Origin: Blakeslea trispora
Taxonomy: Eukaryota > Mucoromycota > Mucoromycetes > Mucorales > Choanephoraceae
Assembly (NCBI GenBank): GCA_025331445.1
Contig: JAIWNE010000112.1
Coordinates: 1-64,000, forward strand
Length of the DNA: 64,000 nt
Reading direction: 5' to 3'
A program made the position numbers and the translations under genes. Every line of letters starts with the position of its first letter. Positions within the stretch are counted from its first letter, which is position 1. The notes beneath the pieces are model-generated. The model saw nothing but the letters and a program-made list of their open reading frames with translations, was not told the DNA's origin and did no database searches. Below, one piece after another: positions 47,538-60,500 of the stretch.

Positions 47538-49167
47538 ATGCATCCTGTCAATTATACCATATCAGTAAGCAGGTCAGATTATCTTCACGTACGAAGGCGA
47601 GTAGGCGAGATAGACAGATCAAAAGATGGCCGTAGAAGAATTGTTGTTTGCATAGATGGAACTATGGAGACAGAAGATGGTAATTTTGCTATACAGATCT
47701 CAATTTATATATTTTCATCGTGATATCAACATCTTATTTTGACTTTTAGATAATACAAATGTACACAGAATATTCAAAGATATCGACGCTACGTATTCAA
47801 AGGAAGATGACTGGGAGCATGTTTTGGGTTATCTGCCCGGCGTTGGAACCTATGGGCCTCACCCTGTTACTGGCGCTCTCTTTGGATATGGGATAGTCGA
47901 TAAGATTCTAATTGCTTACAAGTTCATTTGCGAAAATTATCGTCCCGGAGATGAAATCTGGCTTGTCGGTTACAGTCGTGGAGGTTAGACATTATATCTT
48001 TCTTTCATTTTGCTTGTTCATCTCTGATTTTTTTCTTTTTCTTTTTTTTAGCTTTCGCCGTACGAACTTTATCAGGCATCATTTACTATGTAGGCGTACT
48101 TCCCTTTAGCAAATATGAGGATCAAAAACGTAATGAACGTGAAGAAAACTCCTTGGATAAAAGCAAAATGAAGTTGCTAAAAGAAGCTTACAAAGTATAC
48201 CGCAAAAGCTCAAAGGAATACTTTCATCCCGAAGCCTTGGCAATTGAATTTAGAAAGAGAAAACATTGTAACTCTGCTAGGATCAAATTTATGGGATGCT
48301 TTGATACAGTAGCATCCATTGGTATTCAAAAGCTTCCATGTTGGATTGGAGAAAAAATAAGTAAGAAAGCGTTTATTCACATTTACCTTCATATCTTTAC
48401 TGACTGTTTCTCCCTTTTTTTCTCTCTCTCTCTCTCTTTTCTTTTCTTTGAATTGTCTGGATCTAGGTCATTTTTTCATGTTGAGTCAAAATGGGCTAAG
48501 CAATACTAATGTTTGCCCAAATGTCGATTATGCATGCCATGCAATGGCTATTCATGAGCGCCGTATCTGGTTCAAGCCAACACCCATGAGTATTGCTTAT
48601 CCTAGCTGTGGTTGCAGTAATATGGCTCCTAGAGTTGAGCAAGTATGGTTTCCTGGGATGCATAGTGATATCGGAGGCAAATATCCAGAAGATAGGCAAG
48701 GTCTGAAGGACAAGGAAAAACTAAAGGACGAGGCTAGTCAAATTTCACTACACGTACTGCATTGGATGATGGAACGAGCAAAAGCTTCTGGCTTAAAATT
48801 CACAAGAGAGGTAGCATTGGAAACTCAAAGACCTGTAGCAAGGTTGGCATGCAAGGATAGCTATAAAAGTTTTTACAAGATAATGCGACCAGTCGATCGA
48901 AGAATCAAGTTGGCTACAACACACTGTCAGCATGTCAAAGAGCATCTTTATTGTGGGGAAGATTTCGAAAAGGTTTTTCCTATCGAGGTCTTGAAAGGCT
49001 ATAAATCCAAGACACTTCTCGACTACTTGGAAAATGCCCAGGAGCTTCAGAGACTGCATAGTGAACATGAAAGTTATTTGAGTCTTTCAGGATTAGCGGC
49101 TTCCGGAGCGAATTCTCAAAGTACATTAAATGGAAGTAGCAACTTGACTATAGCATATGGAAGATGA
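47538..49167 (+). CDS. DUF2235 alpha/beta hydrolase
   Basis: Exons 47538-47679, 47750-47983, 48052-48360 and 48467-49167 give 461 residues. The family opening RRRIVVCIDGTMETED, the PGVGTYG motif and the nucleophile elbow IWLVGYSRGAFAVRTL identify DUF2235, the fold shared with bacterial Tle1 phospholipase effectors and many uncharacterised fungal proteins. EQVWFPGMHSDIGGKY contains the likely acid/base Asp and His. Substrate is unknown; a phospholipase activity is possible by homology. The frame stays open without ATG for about 60 codons upstream of 47538, so the true N-terminus may be longer. The C-terminal 30 residues are Ser/Asn-rich. Confidence 0.83.
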
Positions 49168-49788
49168 TCAAGTCATATGAGGCTTTCCTTTATTTTTTTT
49201 AAGAAATAAATAATTGACTTTGTTTAAATCATTTGGTTTTGATTGATTCTTCTCAAACTCTCATTTGCTCTCGGTAACGTAGATCGAAAACAACATCTAA
49301 AACAGCATGTAACCAACCCCATCGATCGGTAAACATCAGTAGAAGAAACAAGTATTGAGGTATTGCAATTGACCGGAACTCATTTATGCAGAAACTCTCT
49401 TTCATTCCTACTGATTCTCACTTTTTTTATTTTTAAAAAAAAAGTCAAAAATTCATTTGAATAAGACACGTGGAATATAAAAAAGTAAACACGAGTTATC
49501 ATAAATAAGCACTTGCTTTTAGCTTAACTCTAGATCTTCTATAGGTAACTGGATCTTATTTTTATGCAATGGAGACAACTTCCTGATGTATTTGTTAAAC
49601 AATTTAAAAATCATAAAAGTTTTAAACGCACGGACTGTGATCATTTTAGGTTGAACAAGAAAGGAAAAGAAATGAGGTCACTGTAGATTTTTAATCAGCA
49701 GGTGTTAAGATATTAAATTAGACTTTCGTTCACCCCTTATTTTTTTTCTTTTTCTTTCAGTCCTTTTTGTTTTTTGAGAAACTTCAGT
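49168..49788. other. Intergenic region
   Basis: AT-rich spacer with no gene seen, ending in a T/C tract directly before the EH-protein start. Confidence 0.5.
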
Positions 49789-51683
49789 ATGAACATTAGT
49801 GCAGGTAAAACAACCTCTTGACTCCTTGCTTGTGCGTTTCATTTGCTTACTCAAATCATAGAATTCAATCTTTCGTTACAAGAAAAGACTGCCTATAAGC
49901 AGTTTTTTGAACGAGTAGACATCTACAACAGAACTTTTGTCACAAAAGCTGAGGCCATGTCTTTTTTCTCAGATAGCGGCATACCTTTATCTTTTCTTGA
50001 GGAGGTAAGCCATCTTTTTTTATTCTCTAGAACAAAACCAAAGAAAGAAAGGAGGCCTTACCCTTCTTAATATAGATATGGCAAACAGTAGATCAAAACG
50101 CAAAGGGATATCTAACTGAGCCAGAATTTTATATGGCACTCAAACTTATTGCCTGTGCTCAACATGGTGTAGAGGCCGCTGAAGATATTTTCTCAACTCA
50201 AGGTAAAAAAAAGAAAAGAAGAAAGGATGGAAGCGTCTCATCATTTAGAGCTAATCAAATAATTTCTTTTCAGTACCTTTGCCTCAGTTTCAGAACACAA
50301 GTATTGCACCTATGACATCAAGTGAGCATCAATCCTATATTCAATTGTTTCAATCTTGCCAGCCTATTGATGGTCTTGTGTCACCTCAACAGGTCAGAGA
50401 AGTTTTCCAACAGTCGGGCTTGTCCACCGAAAAACTTGCAAAAATTTGGTCGTTGGCTGATACGCGACATTCAGGCAGTTTAAATAAGACAGAGTTTATT
50501 ATAGCTATGCATTATACTTCTCGACTTCTCAAAAACCCAAACTTGACCTTGCCGACCACTTTGCCTTCACAGGTATATGCAGAGGCAACTGGGAACTTTT
50601 CACATACCATCCGACAACGAAGTGCATATTCACCTAGAGTCCAGTCTGCTTCACCTGCCTTGTCTCAGTTTCGATCACCAGTAATGAGTAAGGCAATAGG
50701 TTCGCCTTTGTCTCAGCCTAGTGTTATTGCTTCCCCTATACCACATCATATACCTTCCGCTGCTCCATTTGATCTATCGTCTTTAATTGATCCTCACCGA
50801 AAATCCCGCTACAAGACCTATTTCGATCAACTAGATAGTGACAGCAATGGATTTATTGAAGCAAGTGATGCAGTCTATTTTTTCAATCATTCGGGTCTAC
50901 CTAATTCAGATTTGGGTATGATTTGGGAGATTGCAGACAGACAGCATCTTGGAAAATTGGATCTGCATGATTTTTGTGTAGCCATGTACCTTATCGAAAT
51001 GCGTAAAAGAGGAGAGAGTATTGAGCAATGTAAGTTAGTCTTACTTATCATACAGAAAACAAGGGAATCAGATAAGCTCAATTTCATTTGGTATTATCTT
51101 GATGAGCGTAGTCCTGAAGCAGCAGCCTGATACTACTAACAGTCAGTTAGAACAACAGCTGACAGAATTGAAGCATCAAATAGAAGCTGAGACAGAAAGA
51201 ATTCAATCTGTTCAAATGCAGCAACAGGTTGAAGCTGAAGCAGTTCAGGATCTTCAAAGCCAGATTGATCAAGTGAAACAGGAATTAGAGAAAGCGAAAA
51301 TGAAGGTGGAAATGTTGGAAAAAGAGACAAGTAAATCGCACTCATATAGCACAACAGTACTTTCAAGTCCAACAATCGCTAGTTCAACGCCTGCGCTTTC
51401 TTTTACCATGTCACCCCAAAGCGAGGCATCTTCATTTGTATTTGATCCCTTTGCTGGATTCAATAAGACAAACACATCCTCTTCACCTTACCTAGTACAA
51501 AGCAAAAAGCCAGCAAAGCCAAACGATCCATTCGATTTAAGCGCTTTTGATACACTTTCTATCAAGCAAACACAACCAAGTGGTTCTATTAAAGATGATT
51601 TGGCTTCCTTGTTTGCTCCAGTACCTTCTGAAACCACAAAGCCTACAGGCACTCATACCGATTTTGATAGTATCTTTTTATAA
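49789..51683 (+). CDS. Eps15/Ede1-like endocytic scaffold with three EH domains
   Basis: Exons 49789-49804, 49862-50004, 50076-50202, 50274-51029 and 51112-51683 give 537 residues. The first exon codes only MNISA. EH1 covers about residues 6-95 (QEKTAYKQFFERVD ... IWQTVDQNAKGYLTEPEF), EH2 about 110-200 (KIWSLADTRHSGSLNKTEF), EH3 about 265-355 (DQLDSDSNGFIEASDAVYFF, MIWEIADRQHLGKLDLHDF). A coiled coil follows (QLEQQLTELKHQIEAETERI onward), then a Ser/Thr-rich tail with DPF and FDSIF motifs that bind adaptors. EH domains bind NPF peptides; the protein should act early in clathrin-mediated endocytosis at the plasma membrane. It is shorter than yeast Ede1 (no UBA seen). Confidence 0.92.
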
Positions 51684-51724
51684 TCAGCTGTAACAATAAA
51701 AAGAAAACCTCTGTCTAGCTTTAT

Positions 51725-52609
51725 TTAGTCTGCAAAAGGAGGAAGAGAGAATTGCTCGGGCACAAAATCAGCCATTGACTTTAGTACAATAGTAGCACCA
51801 TGATCATGATCACCTGTCAAAGCTTTGATGTTCTCATCGGGAATCCAAACAACCTATTTTGAAATAAATTTATGAGATGAAGTTGATGTATGCTGTATTT
51901 CAGAAAAAACTTACATTCATTTTGGCATTTAAACCGGCCTGAACACCGTTGACAGCGTCTTCAAAGACAAGACATTTATCAGCAGGTGGATTGCCTAGTT
52001 TCTGTTGAGCAGCTAAAAAGAGATCGGGAGAGGGCTTTCCACGTTTGATCTCAGGATCATCACCACATACAATAACATCAAACAGTTCAAAAAGTGGTTT
52101 GTTGAGCGAAGTCTTGAGTTCAAACTTGGAACGCGTTGAAGAGGTAGCAACAGCAATTGGAATCTTATGTGCATGCAAGTGTCGAATTAGTTTCTCAACA
52201 CCAGGAAGAAGTTGTGCTTTAGGAAACAAGTCTTCTTGAATAACTGCAGTCATTTCTAGATATTCTTTGGTTGTCATGGGCAACTTGTAAGTTTCGACAA
52301 CCATAGCAGCAGACTAGTTAAAAAGGGGGGAGGACAAGCTTAGTTATTCTCTTGTTGGCTTGCTTGGTCATCTAACTAACCTCATCGCCATTTCTTCCCA
52401 TCAACTTGCTCTTTACATCCCAAGTAAACTTGACACCATCTGCATGCTTGTCTAAAATCTGTTGTGTTACTTCTGTATAAACACGTTCAGTGTCTAAGAG
52501 AAGACCATCCTATCGCAGTCCATCAATTTCTGTCTTCCTGACTAAGCAAAAAGTACTGTTTATAACGCCTCTTTACCATATCAAATATACAGTGTGTAAT
52601 AGGCGTCAT
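51725..52609 (-). CDS. HAD-superfamily phosphatase, pseudouridine-5'-phosphatase-like
   Basis: Exons 52577-52609, 52381-52509, 51915-52313 and 51725-51853 give 229 residues, with the first exon only 11 codons. The nucleophile motif FDMDGLLLDTE spans the first junction; motif II is IAVATSSTRSK; motif III/IV are KRGKPSPDLF and CLVFEDAVNGVQAG. This set fits the beta-phosphoglucomutase-like HAD group containing human HDHD1 pseudouridine-5'-phosphatase and yeast DOG1/GPP enzymes. It is a cytosolic small-metabolite phosphatase; the exact substrate cannot be read from the sequence. Its stop is 41 bases from the convergent EH-protein stop. Confidence 0.9.
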
Positions 52610-53083
52610 TTTACTTCTTTGGTGTATTAAGTAAAAAAAAACACGTATAGCTTATTCTTTTGGGGGGAAAGAATCTATTTCTCTTCGCGCATTAAAATCA
52701 TAAATTTGACTCATTTTTTCCCATGCATAATCTTGCACTTTCATCAATTCCTCTTTTGAAGCAACTGCTATACTTGGTCAAGCTGAGCCTTCCTTTATTT
52801 TTTTGCAGTCAAGTCAAATCAGACCACAAACAAATAAGACCTTTCCTATTTCTCTTGCCCTTTTCTGTTTATATTCTCATAAAGTTACAGTAGGAATAAC
52901 TTCAAAAAAATCTTTCACAGCACATTATTCTATTTGTTCTGTATCATCTGATATTAAATCATACAAGAAAACTGCCAATCAATTCTGTCAACTATGCGAT
53001 TCAAAGGATAATAAGACAGTCCATCACCTAACTCGTCATTCGATTCCTATTTCTCTCTCTTTTTTGAACAATCACACTCCATA
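52610..53083. other. Divergent promoter region
   Basis: Lies between the phosphatase and the receptor gene. Open stretch 52803-53090 on the plus strand has no recognised content. No clear regulatory element seen. Confidence 0.4.
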
Positions 53084-53122
53084 TTGGTAGTATACCTGTA
53101 CAAACAACTGTATGAGATAGCC

Positions 53123-54769
53123 ATGTTCTATTTTACATCACCCATACCAAACTGTACTGACTCGCAACATGTGTCTGCCAACTATAATGGATCGACGGAA
53201 GCATGCATCTATGATTATCGAAAAAGAATGGCGGCTCGAGTCTATCTGTCAATAGCAGTGTTTAACGCTATTGGGATCATCATCACCACTCTTTTGTTTG
53301 TTTATTGCGCATACTGGCCAATTCGAGAGCAAGATTCGAGTAAACAATTCAAACAAGCATGCAGGCGTCATAGAATGAAACAGCGATCTGCTCTTGCGAC
53401 CAGTATGGGCGCAGCAGGACATTTGATTTTTAGCACAGCAATCTTTCTTTCAGAAGCACTTAACAGCACGATTGAATGTCAACTAGTACTCTGGGGCGTT
53501 TTGATCGGATTCTTTACATGGATGTATGCATTCTGCATACGTGCCTTCCGTCTTCGCTTTCTTTTTGAACTAAACCAATTGAGTGTTCAATACACAAGAA
53601 ATGATATCCAAGACAAATCAGAGCGCGATCGCTACCTCTCGCGACAACGCAACAAAGGGTTTATCATGACAATACCTTATGTTATATATGCGATGACTAT
53701 ATGTATCATTTTCATTGTCACAATACCTTCCGAAATGATGTCTATGTCCCGAGATGACTGCTATCTACAATGGGGTGTTGCTTTGTTGATAGGTTATTTT
53801 GCTCTGTTTATTGGTATCTTATCGCCGTTTCTACTCTGGTACCTTAGGAACTGTCCTGATGCACATGGTATACGAACTGAAATATGGATCAATGTTATCA
53901 TTGCGGTTCCTTTCTTCATATTATTGAGTATTTGGTATGGATTTGAGCAGACATCTAGGTCTTTAAAAATCTATCTTCACAAAATAATTGGGCCTGGTAA
54001 CTGGGCTGCCTGCTTTACTGCCATATCTCATATAATTTCAGTGGTCATACCCCTATTTCAGTTCTATTTTGCTGACAGTCAATGCTTGGTTAGATTAAGA
54101 AAGCTTTATAACAAAAGAAGACTAAGCATACACCAATCACTCGTTGAATACGATCTCGATTTTGCTTACGAGCCTATCTTTATACCCGAGCTATCTATTG
54201 AGTCTCTTGAATACGCTCTAACTCAACCACATATTTTGGAACAATTACAAGACTTGGCCATTCGAGATTTCAGCTCTGAAAACATTCTGTTTTATGAAAA
54301 CTATCTACGGTTGTTCAAGAAATGCAAGCAGAGCTCCATGGATGGTCACTCCATTCACCATTGGTTGAAACGACTCTCTTCCTCTTCCACATCAAGTGAA
54401 GATTTAGGAACAAATGAGTTTCTTAGAGCACCTATACCAATCAAGCTGTATCCTGAATTCTCCATATTTTATGAGACCTTTATTAAAGAAGATGCACCAA
54501 ATCAAGTGAACATCTCATATCGTGCTCGGCATGCAATAGATCAAGCCTTTACCCAACTCTATTTAAGTCACCCCGAGATCAATCCAACAGCAAGTACAAT
54601 TATACGAACACTCAAAGGCAACCATGACCTACCCTGTGATGATGATACACTTGAACTCAACCTATATCAGTTTGAAATGACTCGTATCGAAGTTTGTTGG
54701 AACATATTTAATAGCGTATATCCAAAATTTATAGATATGTATCAGATGCAGAATAAATCAACACTGTAA
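53123..54769 (+). CDS. Seven-transmembrane protein with C-terminal RGS domain
   Basis: A single long exon; the ATG at 53123 (MFYFTSPIPNCTDSQ) is preferred to 53084, giving 548 residues. The N-terminus has N-glycosylation sequons (NCT, NGS) and Cys residues, as an extracellular segment would. Hydrophobic spans follow at about residues 42-65, 95-115, 127-150, 190-210, 222-245, 263-280 and 300-320. A cytosolic RGS domain starts near residue 355: EYALTQPHILEQLQDLAIRD, then SSENILFYENYLRLF and later RARHAIDQAFTQLY with a C-terminal helix. RGS domains accelerate GTP hydrolysis by G-alpha; 7TM-RGS proteins are known in plants (AtRGS1) and several fungi. Expected at the plasma membrane as a G-protein signalling regulator or receptor; ligand unknown. 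Confidence 0.85.
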   Translation: MFYFTSPIPNCTDSQHVSANYNGSTEACIYDYRKRMAARVYLSIAVFNAIGIIITTLLFVYCAYWPIREQDSSKQFKQACRRHRMKQRSALATSMGAAGHLIFSTAIFLSEALNSTIECQLVLWGVLIGFFTWMYAFCIRAFRLRFLFELNQLSVQYTRNDIQDKSERDRYLSRQRNKGFIMTIPYVIYAMTICIIFIVTIPSEMMSMSRDDCYLQWGVALLIGYFALFIGILSPFLLWYLRNCPDAHGIRTEIWINVIIAVPFFILLSIWYGFEQTSRSLKIYLHKIIGPGNWAACFTAISHIISVVIPLFQFYFADSQCLVRLRKLYNKRRLSIHQSLVEYDLDFAYEPIFIPELSIESLEYALTQPHILEQLQDLAIRDFSSENILFYENYLRLFKKCKQSSMDGHSIHHWLKRLSSSSTSSEDLGTNEFLRAPIPIKLYPEFSIFYETFIKEDAPNQVNISYRARHAIDQAFTQLYLSHPEINPTASTIIRTLKGNHDLPCDDDTLELNLYQFEMTRIEVCWNIFNSVYPKFIDMYQMQNKSTL

Positions 54770-55393
54770 TATTTCTTGTTGAATTGACTCGGTGCCTTCC
54801 TTCTTTGGAAACTAAAAGATAATTTAAGACATCTTATTGGATGACCTAAAAAGGGTTATTAAGGAACATTCTAGTCGTTGTTTCTTCAGCTGTCATGGTG
54901 TTCTTTTCAATTTGCAAAGGTCATCCTTATTCTTCTGCTGGTAATACATATTTTTATTCTTCAATCACGCTCGTGTTGATATTCTGTTTACATTTGCCTT
55001 TTTGACATGCCAACTTTTCTTGTGGAATCATCAGTCTTTTTCTCAAGGTACGAATCGAGATCGACTAGTCGCCTTACACCGAAAGAGTCAGGCTCTTTGT
55101 CCATAATGTTCATAGCTTCGCGGACCGACACACCAAAAACTTCCCCTTGATCATTTCTCCTTTGGAAATATTAGTTTGTGCATTTCGTGATATTTTACGA
55201 ATAAAGTATGAACTTCAAACAACCATTAGATTTCTTTTTTTGGTAAGACCTTTAAATATTTGCTTAAAAGTCCGTTCCTTGTTTTGTTGTAAAATCCTCA
55301 CGTTGAGAGTGGAACGACTGTCTATCCCACTTCCTTTTTTTTTTCCCTTCTTTTTTTAACCTCTTTCAATATATTTCTCTTCATTCGAAAACT
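54770..55393. other. Intergenic region
   Basis: No supported gene. The final 60 bases are a T/C run upstream of the disulfide isomerase start. Confidence 0.5.
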
Positions 55394-56911
55394 ATGAAAG
55401 TACAATACCTGAGTACAACGCTGTTGACTTTATGGGCTAATTTGGCCTTGACACACGCTTTTTATGGCCCTAGAGATGATGTGACTGAATTGACACCTCG
55501 TAACTTCAAGACAGCACTCTTAGATACCAACGTAAGCTGCTCTATAAAACCCTTCAGATACCAAATTCAGCTTGGTTCTTAAAAACTGAGACTTTTTCTT
55601 TAGCATCTTGTTGCTGTTGAGTTTTATGCGCCATGGTGTGGTCATTGTCAAAGACTAGCACCTGAATGGAAGAAGGCTGCTGCTAACTTAAAGGGTCTTG
55701 TTTCAGTTGCTGCCATTAACTGTGATGAGGATGCCAACAAAGGCCTATGCGCGCAGTATGACATCAAGGGTTTCCCTACCATTAAAGTCTTTAGTCCTGA
55801 GTTGAGAAAAAACAAGCGTACAGGTGAACTTACCAAATCCGCTTCTGGTAAAGTTATTTTTCTAATAAAAAAGAGAGGGAAAGCGAGCAAAAACTTAATC
55901 TAAACTGTGTCGATTATTCTATAGATTATCAAGGACCTAGAGACGCCAAATCTATTGTTGATTACTTGTTGTCTTACCAACCCTCTCAAGTGTTATTTGT
56001 TAAATGGAATGAAAAGGATGTCAAATCTAAAAAGAGCATTTCATTGGAAAACTTCTTGAGCACTAAGGTAATGTTATATAAGCTATTCAACACACAAACA
56101 CACAGTTTTGTATTGATATATGACTGTAGAACGAAACTTTACCCAAAGCTTTACTGTTCACAAACAAGCCTACAACAACGCCTTTGTACAAAGCATTGTC
56201 TGTTGATTTCAAGGATAAGATGTTAGTAGGAGAAGTCAAGAGTTCAGAAAAGAACATCATTGCCGAGTTTGGCATTCAATCATTTCCCACTTTACTTATC
56301 ATCTCGCCTGAGCATGGGTCTGTTCAATTCGAAGGCAAACTAAACCATCAGAACCTGAAAGACTTTATGCAGAGATACGCGCTATCTTCTCCTGATAAAC
56401 AAGCACCTGTAAAGCAAGCTGTGAAGGAGTCTAAGCCAGGTAATATTTTTTTTCTGTAGTTAAACTATCTTTTAACTTACACTCAATTATAGTTGTCGCC
56501 TTGGAGGACAATGATATCTTTACTAAATCTTGTCTAAAGACAAGTCCAAGCACAATTTGTGTCGTTGCTATCACCAATCAAGACGATAAGCAAGATACAG
56601 TAAAGATGCTTAACACTCTTAAAGACAAGCTTGTTTCTTCTAATGGTCTCGACTTCCAATTTGCATGGTTATATGCTGATCAATCTCAAACCATTACGAA
56701 TGGCTTACAGATCCCTCAAGACTCTCCTTCTATCTTCTTCTTACGTCCTAGCAAGCAACTTTATAGAAATTACATTGGTTCTTGGAGCGAACAAAACCTG
56801 ATGGCTTGGTTGAACCAAATCAATGGTGGTCGTATTCAAGCATGGCCTTACAAAGATGAGCTCAAGATAGACATCAAGCCTGTTGATGAACCTGTTCATG
56901 ACGAGCTTTAG
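55394..56911 (+). CDS. Protein disulfide isomerase, Mpd1/P5-like, HDEL-terminated
   Basis: Exons 55394-55531, 55604-55847, 55925-56067, 56130-56439 and 56493-56911 give 417 residues. A signal peptide is evident ([22 protein letters not shown]). The first thioredoxin domain has the active site [17 protein letters not shown] second thioredoxin-like domain (about residues 215-300, [19 protein letters not shown]) has no CxxC and is probably for substrate binding; a third, divergent region follows. The C-terminus is VHDEL, an HDEL-type ER-retrieval signal. It should catalyse disulfide formation and rearrangement of secretory proteins in the ER lumen. Confidence 0.93.
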
Positions 56912-57522
56912 TTGAATTACACTAAATAAAGACTATAGTACTATCTGATTGCATATCTTCTTTCTTTCCTTTTTCTTAATCCATCTAGGCTGTATGTGTA
57001 TGAGAACGAAGGTAAACATTGTCTTTCAAAAGCCAGTTTTTATTGCTTTAGAGCAGAAGTACTCCATGTTTGACATGAGTAAATGGTTGCTAGTCAAAAT
57101 CCATATGGCTACCAAATCTCCGAGTATTGAATCTGACCTATCTCTTTAAAAAAGTTACAGTCAAAAAATATTACACCATTGAAAGAAAGAAAGAAGGTCT
57201 ATCCAAGATTGATATCGTCATATTGAGTTGTATTTCAATCAAATCACATTTGGCTTGTTTCTTTCCTTCGCTCTGATCTAACTATTCAAATATTTTGACG
57301 CCTAAAAAACAACGCGAAAATCAAGAAAAAAAAGCAATTGAAACACCGAAGCACTTATTCTTTTTTTTCTGCTCTTTTCTCTTAATCATTTAAGTAGACA
57401 TACATAAGCGAAAAAAAGTGAAGCCTGTGCCTACGCCTACATCTACAGAAATAAAAAAAATAAACAGACTGGCTATTCTAGTTAGAGAAGGAAAGAGATA
57501 TAAAAGAAAACGCACACCTGAT
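56912..57522. other. Intergenic region and 5' untranslated region of the USP gene
   Basis: No supported gene. The stretch just before 57523 is open for about 50 codons but lacks ATG. Confidence 0.45.
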
Positions 57523-60500
57523 ATGGTATGTTTGTCACTATCACCTTAGAAAAAAAAACTAGAAACAAAAAAAAAAGATACTAAGCTAAAGTCAACAGGA
57601 CGACGAGCAACAAACACCACTTCAGTCATCACAAATAGACCAAGAATTTGAGCAATCACCTCCTACACCACCTGGACGCACATTCGATGTAGACCGTCCA
57701 ATGTCAGAGGTAGAACCAGTTCCGAGCCTTTCTGTTTTGGACGACTGTATGTTGCACTCTTTTTGAATACGTTATTCGTATCTTGACATTCTTTTATTTT
57801 TATCTAGTTGAACAAATTGCCAACAAAGAGTTTCCGCCATTAGAAGAAGAAATTATTGAAACAAAGTGTTTTCACTGGGATATTGAGCATTGGAGTAAAC
57901 TTGACCAACGCGTTATTGGACCTGTTATGCAGGTAGGAGGCCATGATTGGTAAGTGAACTATGGTGACGACGCAATTCAATAATAATGGACTTACATATC
58001 ATTTGGACTAGGAATATTCTCCTGTTTCCCGGTGGAAATCATCAAGCAGATTATGCCTCTGTTTATTTGGACCTGACTAATGCCAAAGAAAATGCTGAGG
58101 AATATGCATGTGCTCAGTTCATTATTCTTCTTTCCAAGCCATCTGACCCTACTCGACACCAGATTCATCATGCCCAGCATAGATTTACTAGTGAAGAGTC
58201 TGATTGGGGCTTTACTCGCTTTATGCCCTTAGAAAGCATATCAGGTCCTCATAGCCTGATTGAGAATGACGCAGTTCGAGTCACAACCATCATTCGTGTA
58301 GTGAAGGACTCTACAGGCGTACTCTGGCACACTTTTGTCAACTACAACTCCAAGAAGCAAACTGGCTTTGTCGGTCTTCAGAATCAAGGTGCAACATGCT
58401 ATATGAATTCACTTTTCCAGTCATTGTACTTTACCAATTCTTTTAGAAAAGCTGTCTACCAAATCCCCACTGAAAACGATGAGCCCTCTAAAAGTGTTGC
58501 GCTTGCTTTGCAACGCTGCTTTTACAATCTTCAGCATAGTTCAGAACCTGTAGGAACAACAGAACTAACAAAATCATTCGGCTGGGATTCGTTGGAAGCC
58601 TTTAGACAGCACGATGTACAGGAATTCAACCGTGTTCTTCAAGACAGTCTGGAGACCAAGATGAAGGACACACCTGCTGATGGCGCCATAAAGAACTTGT
58701 TTGTGGGCCGAATGAAGAGTTACATCAAATGTATCAATGTCGACTATGAGTCCTCTCGATCTGAAGATTATTATGATATCCAATTGAACGTCAAGGGATG
58801 CAAAAATTTAGAGGAATCTTTCAAGGACTATATCACCGAAGAAACACTTGAGGGCGACAATAAGTACATGGCTGAAGGACATGGTCTACAAGATGCTAAA
58901 AAGGGTGTTATCTTTGAGAGTTTCCCTCCTGTTTTGCACCTTCAATTGAAAAGATTTGAATATGATATGATGAGAGATATGATGGTTAAGGTAAAACAAT
59001 CAACTCGGCTTTAATATCATATGTGCATACTTACTTGAGGCTCATTATTAGATAAATGACCGTCATGAATTCCCTACTCATATTGATCTTGAACCTTACC
59101 TCAGCGACACTGCAGACAAATCAATGGATCACAAATATGCTCTTCATGGGTAAACAATAGCTATTTTCACTTGCAAGATTTTTTTTTGTTTGTATACTGA
59201 TTTTGTTATAATTTTAGTGTCTTGGTTCATAGTGGTGATTTGAGTGGTGGTCATTATTTCGCTTTTGTTAAACCAGGAAGAGAAGACAAGTGGTTCAAGT
59301 TTGATGATGACCGAGTTGTTCCTTGTAATATGAAAGAGGTTTTGGAAGACAATTTTGGTGGTGAGCACCCAGGTCTTGCAGGATTCCGCCCTAATGGTCG
59401 CCCTATGAATCGTTTTACTAATGCGTATATGCTGGTTTATATCCGTGAAGCTCTTTTAGATCAAGTACTTGCTCCTGTCACTAATGACGATATACCCGCT
59501 CACGTCGGAGAACGAATTCAAACAGAAGAACGTCTTCGTGAACTAAGACGCAAGGAGAAAGAAGAACAGCATTTGTATTTGAAAGCATTGATAGCTGATG
59601 ATGACACTTTTAGAGCAAACACTTCATTTGACTTTGTCAATTTTGATGAGAAGGACAACTGTATATATGTGTACAAAGTCAAGAAGACACAGACATTTGG
59701 CGACTTTAAGAAAGATGTAGCCAACCAAGTTCAACTGTCTCCCTCAGAATTCAGATTTTGGATTATGGTGAACAGACAAAACCGTACAGTGCGCATTGAT
59801 ATGCCTATTTCTGAAGAGGATGACAACTTACGTAAGCATACAATTCTTGAAAAAAAAAAGTATTTCAAATCTAACCTTTTTTTCTAGCTATGGATGAGAT
59901 TCGTACAAAATATGCCACTACTCAACCTGGTTTAAGACTTTACCTTGAGCGTGCATCTTTACGTGACAAGGATGGTCTCCCTGTGTTTCCTCCTCATCCT
60001 ACCTCGTCTGATGTCATCTTGATTTTCATCAAGTTATTTAGACCCGAACATCAAGACATTCATGGTGTTGGACATATATATGCACGCAAAGACGCTAAAG
60101 TAAGCACAATATTGAATGATTTGAAGCAAATGGTAGGCCTCCCTGAGTCTCAACCTGTCTTGCTATACGAAGAAATCAAGTCAACAATGATTGATAAAGT
60201 GGATACTAGCTTGACTTTCACTCAAGCCGAACTTCAAGATGGTGATATTCTCTGCATTCAAAAACAACTTACACCGGAAGAGATCGCTGAATTGGAAGAA
60301 CAGGATGCAAAGGTGACTGTAAATACTTTTATGTCTTACGAGTTAGGCAAAATGATCATCCATTTCATGCCCAATAATTACGATCAAGATTCCACTGAAT
60401 TCGAGCTTGTTTTGCACGAAAGTATGGACTATGAAAAGGTGGCTGCTATTGTAGGCAAGCATTTGGGTGTGGATAGTGATAAACTTCGCTTGATCAATCC

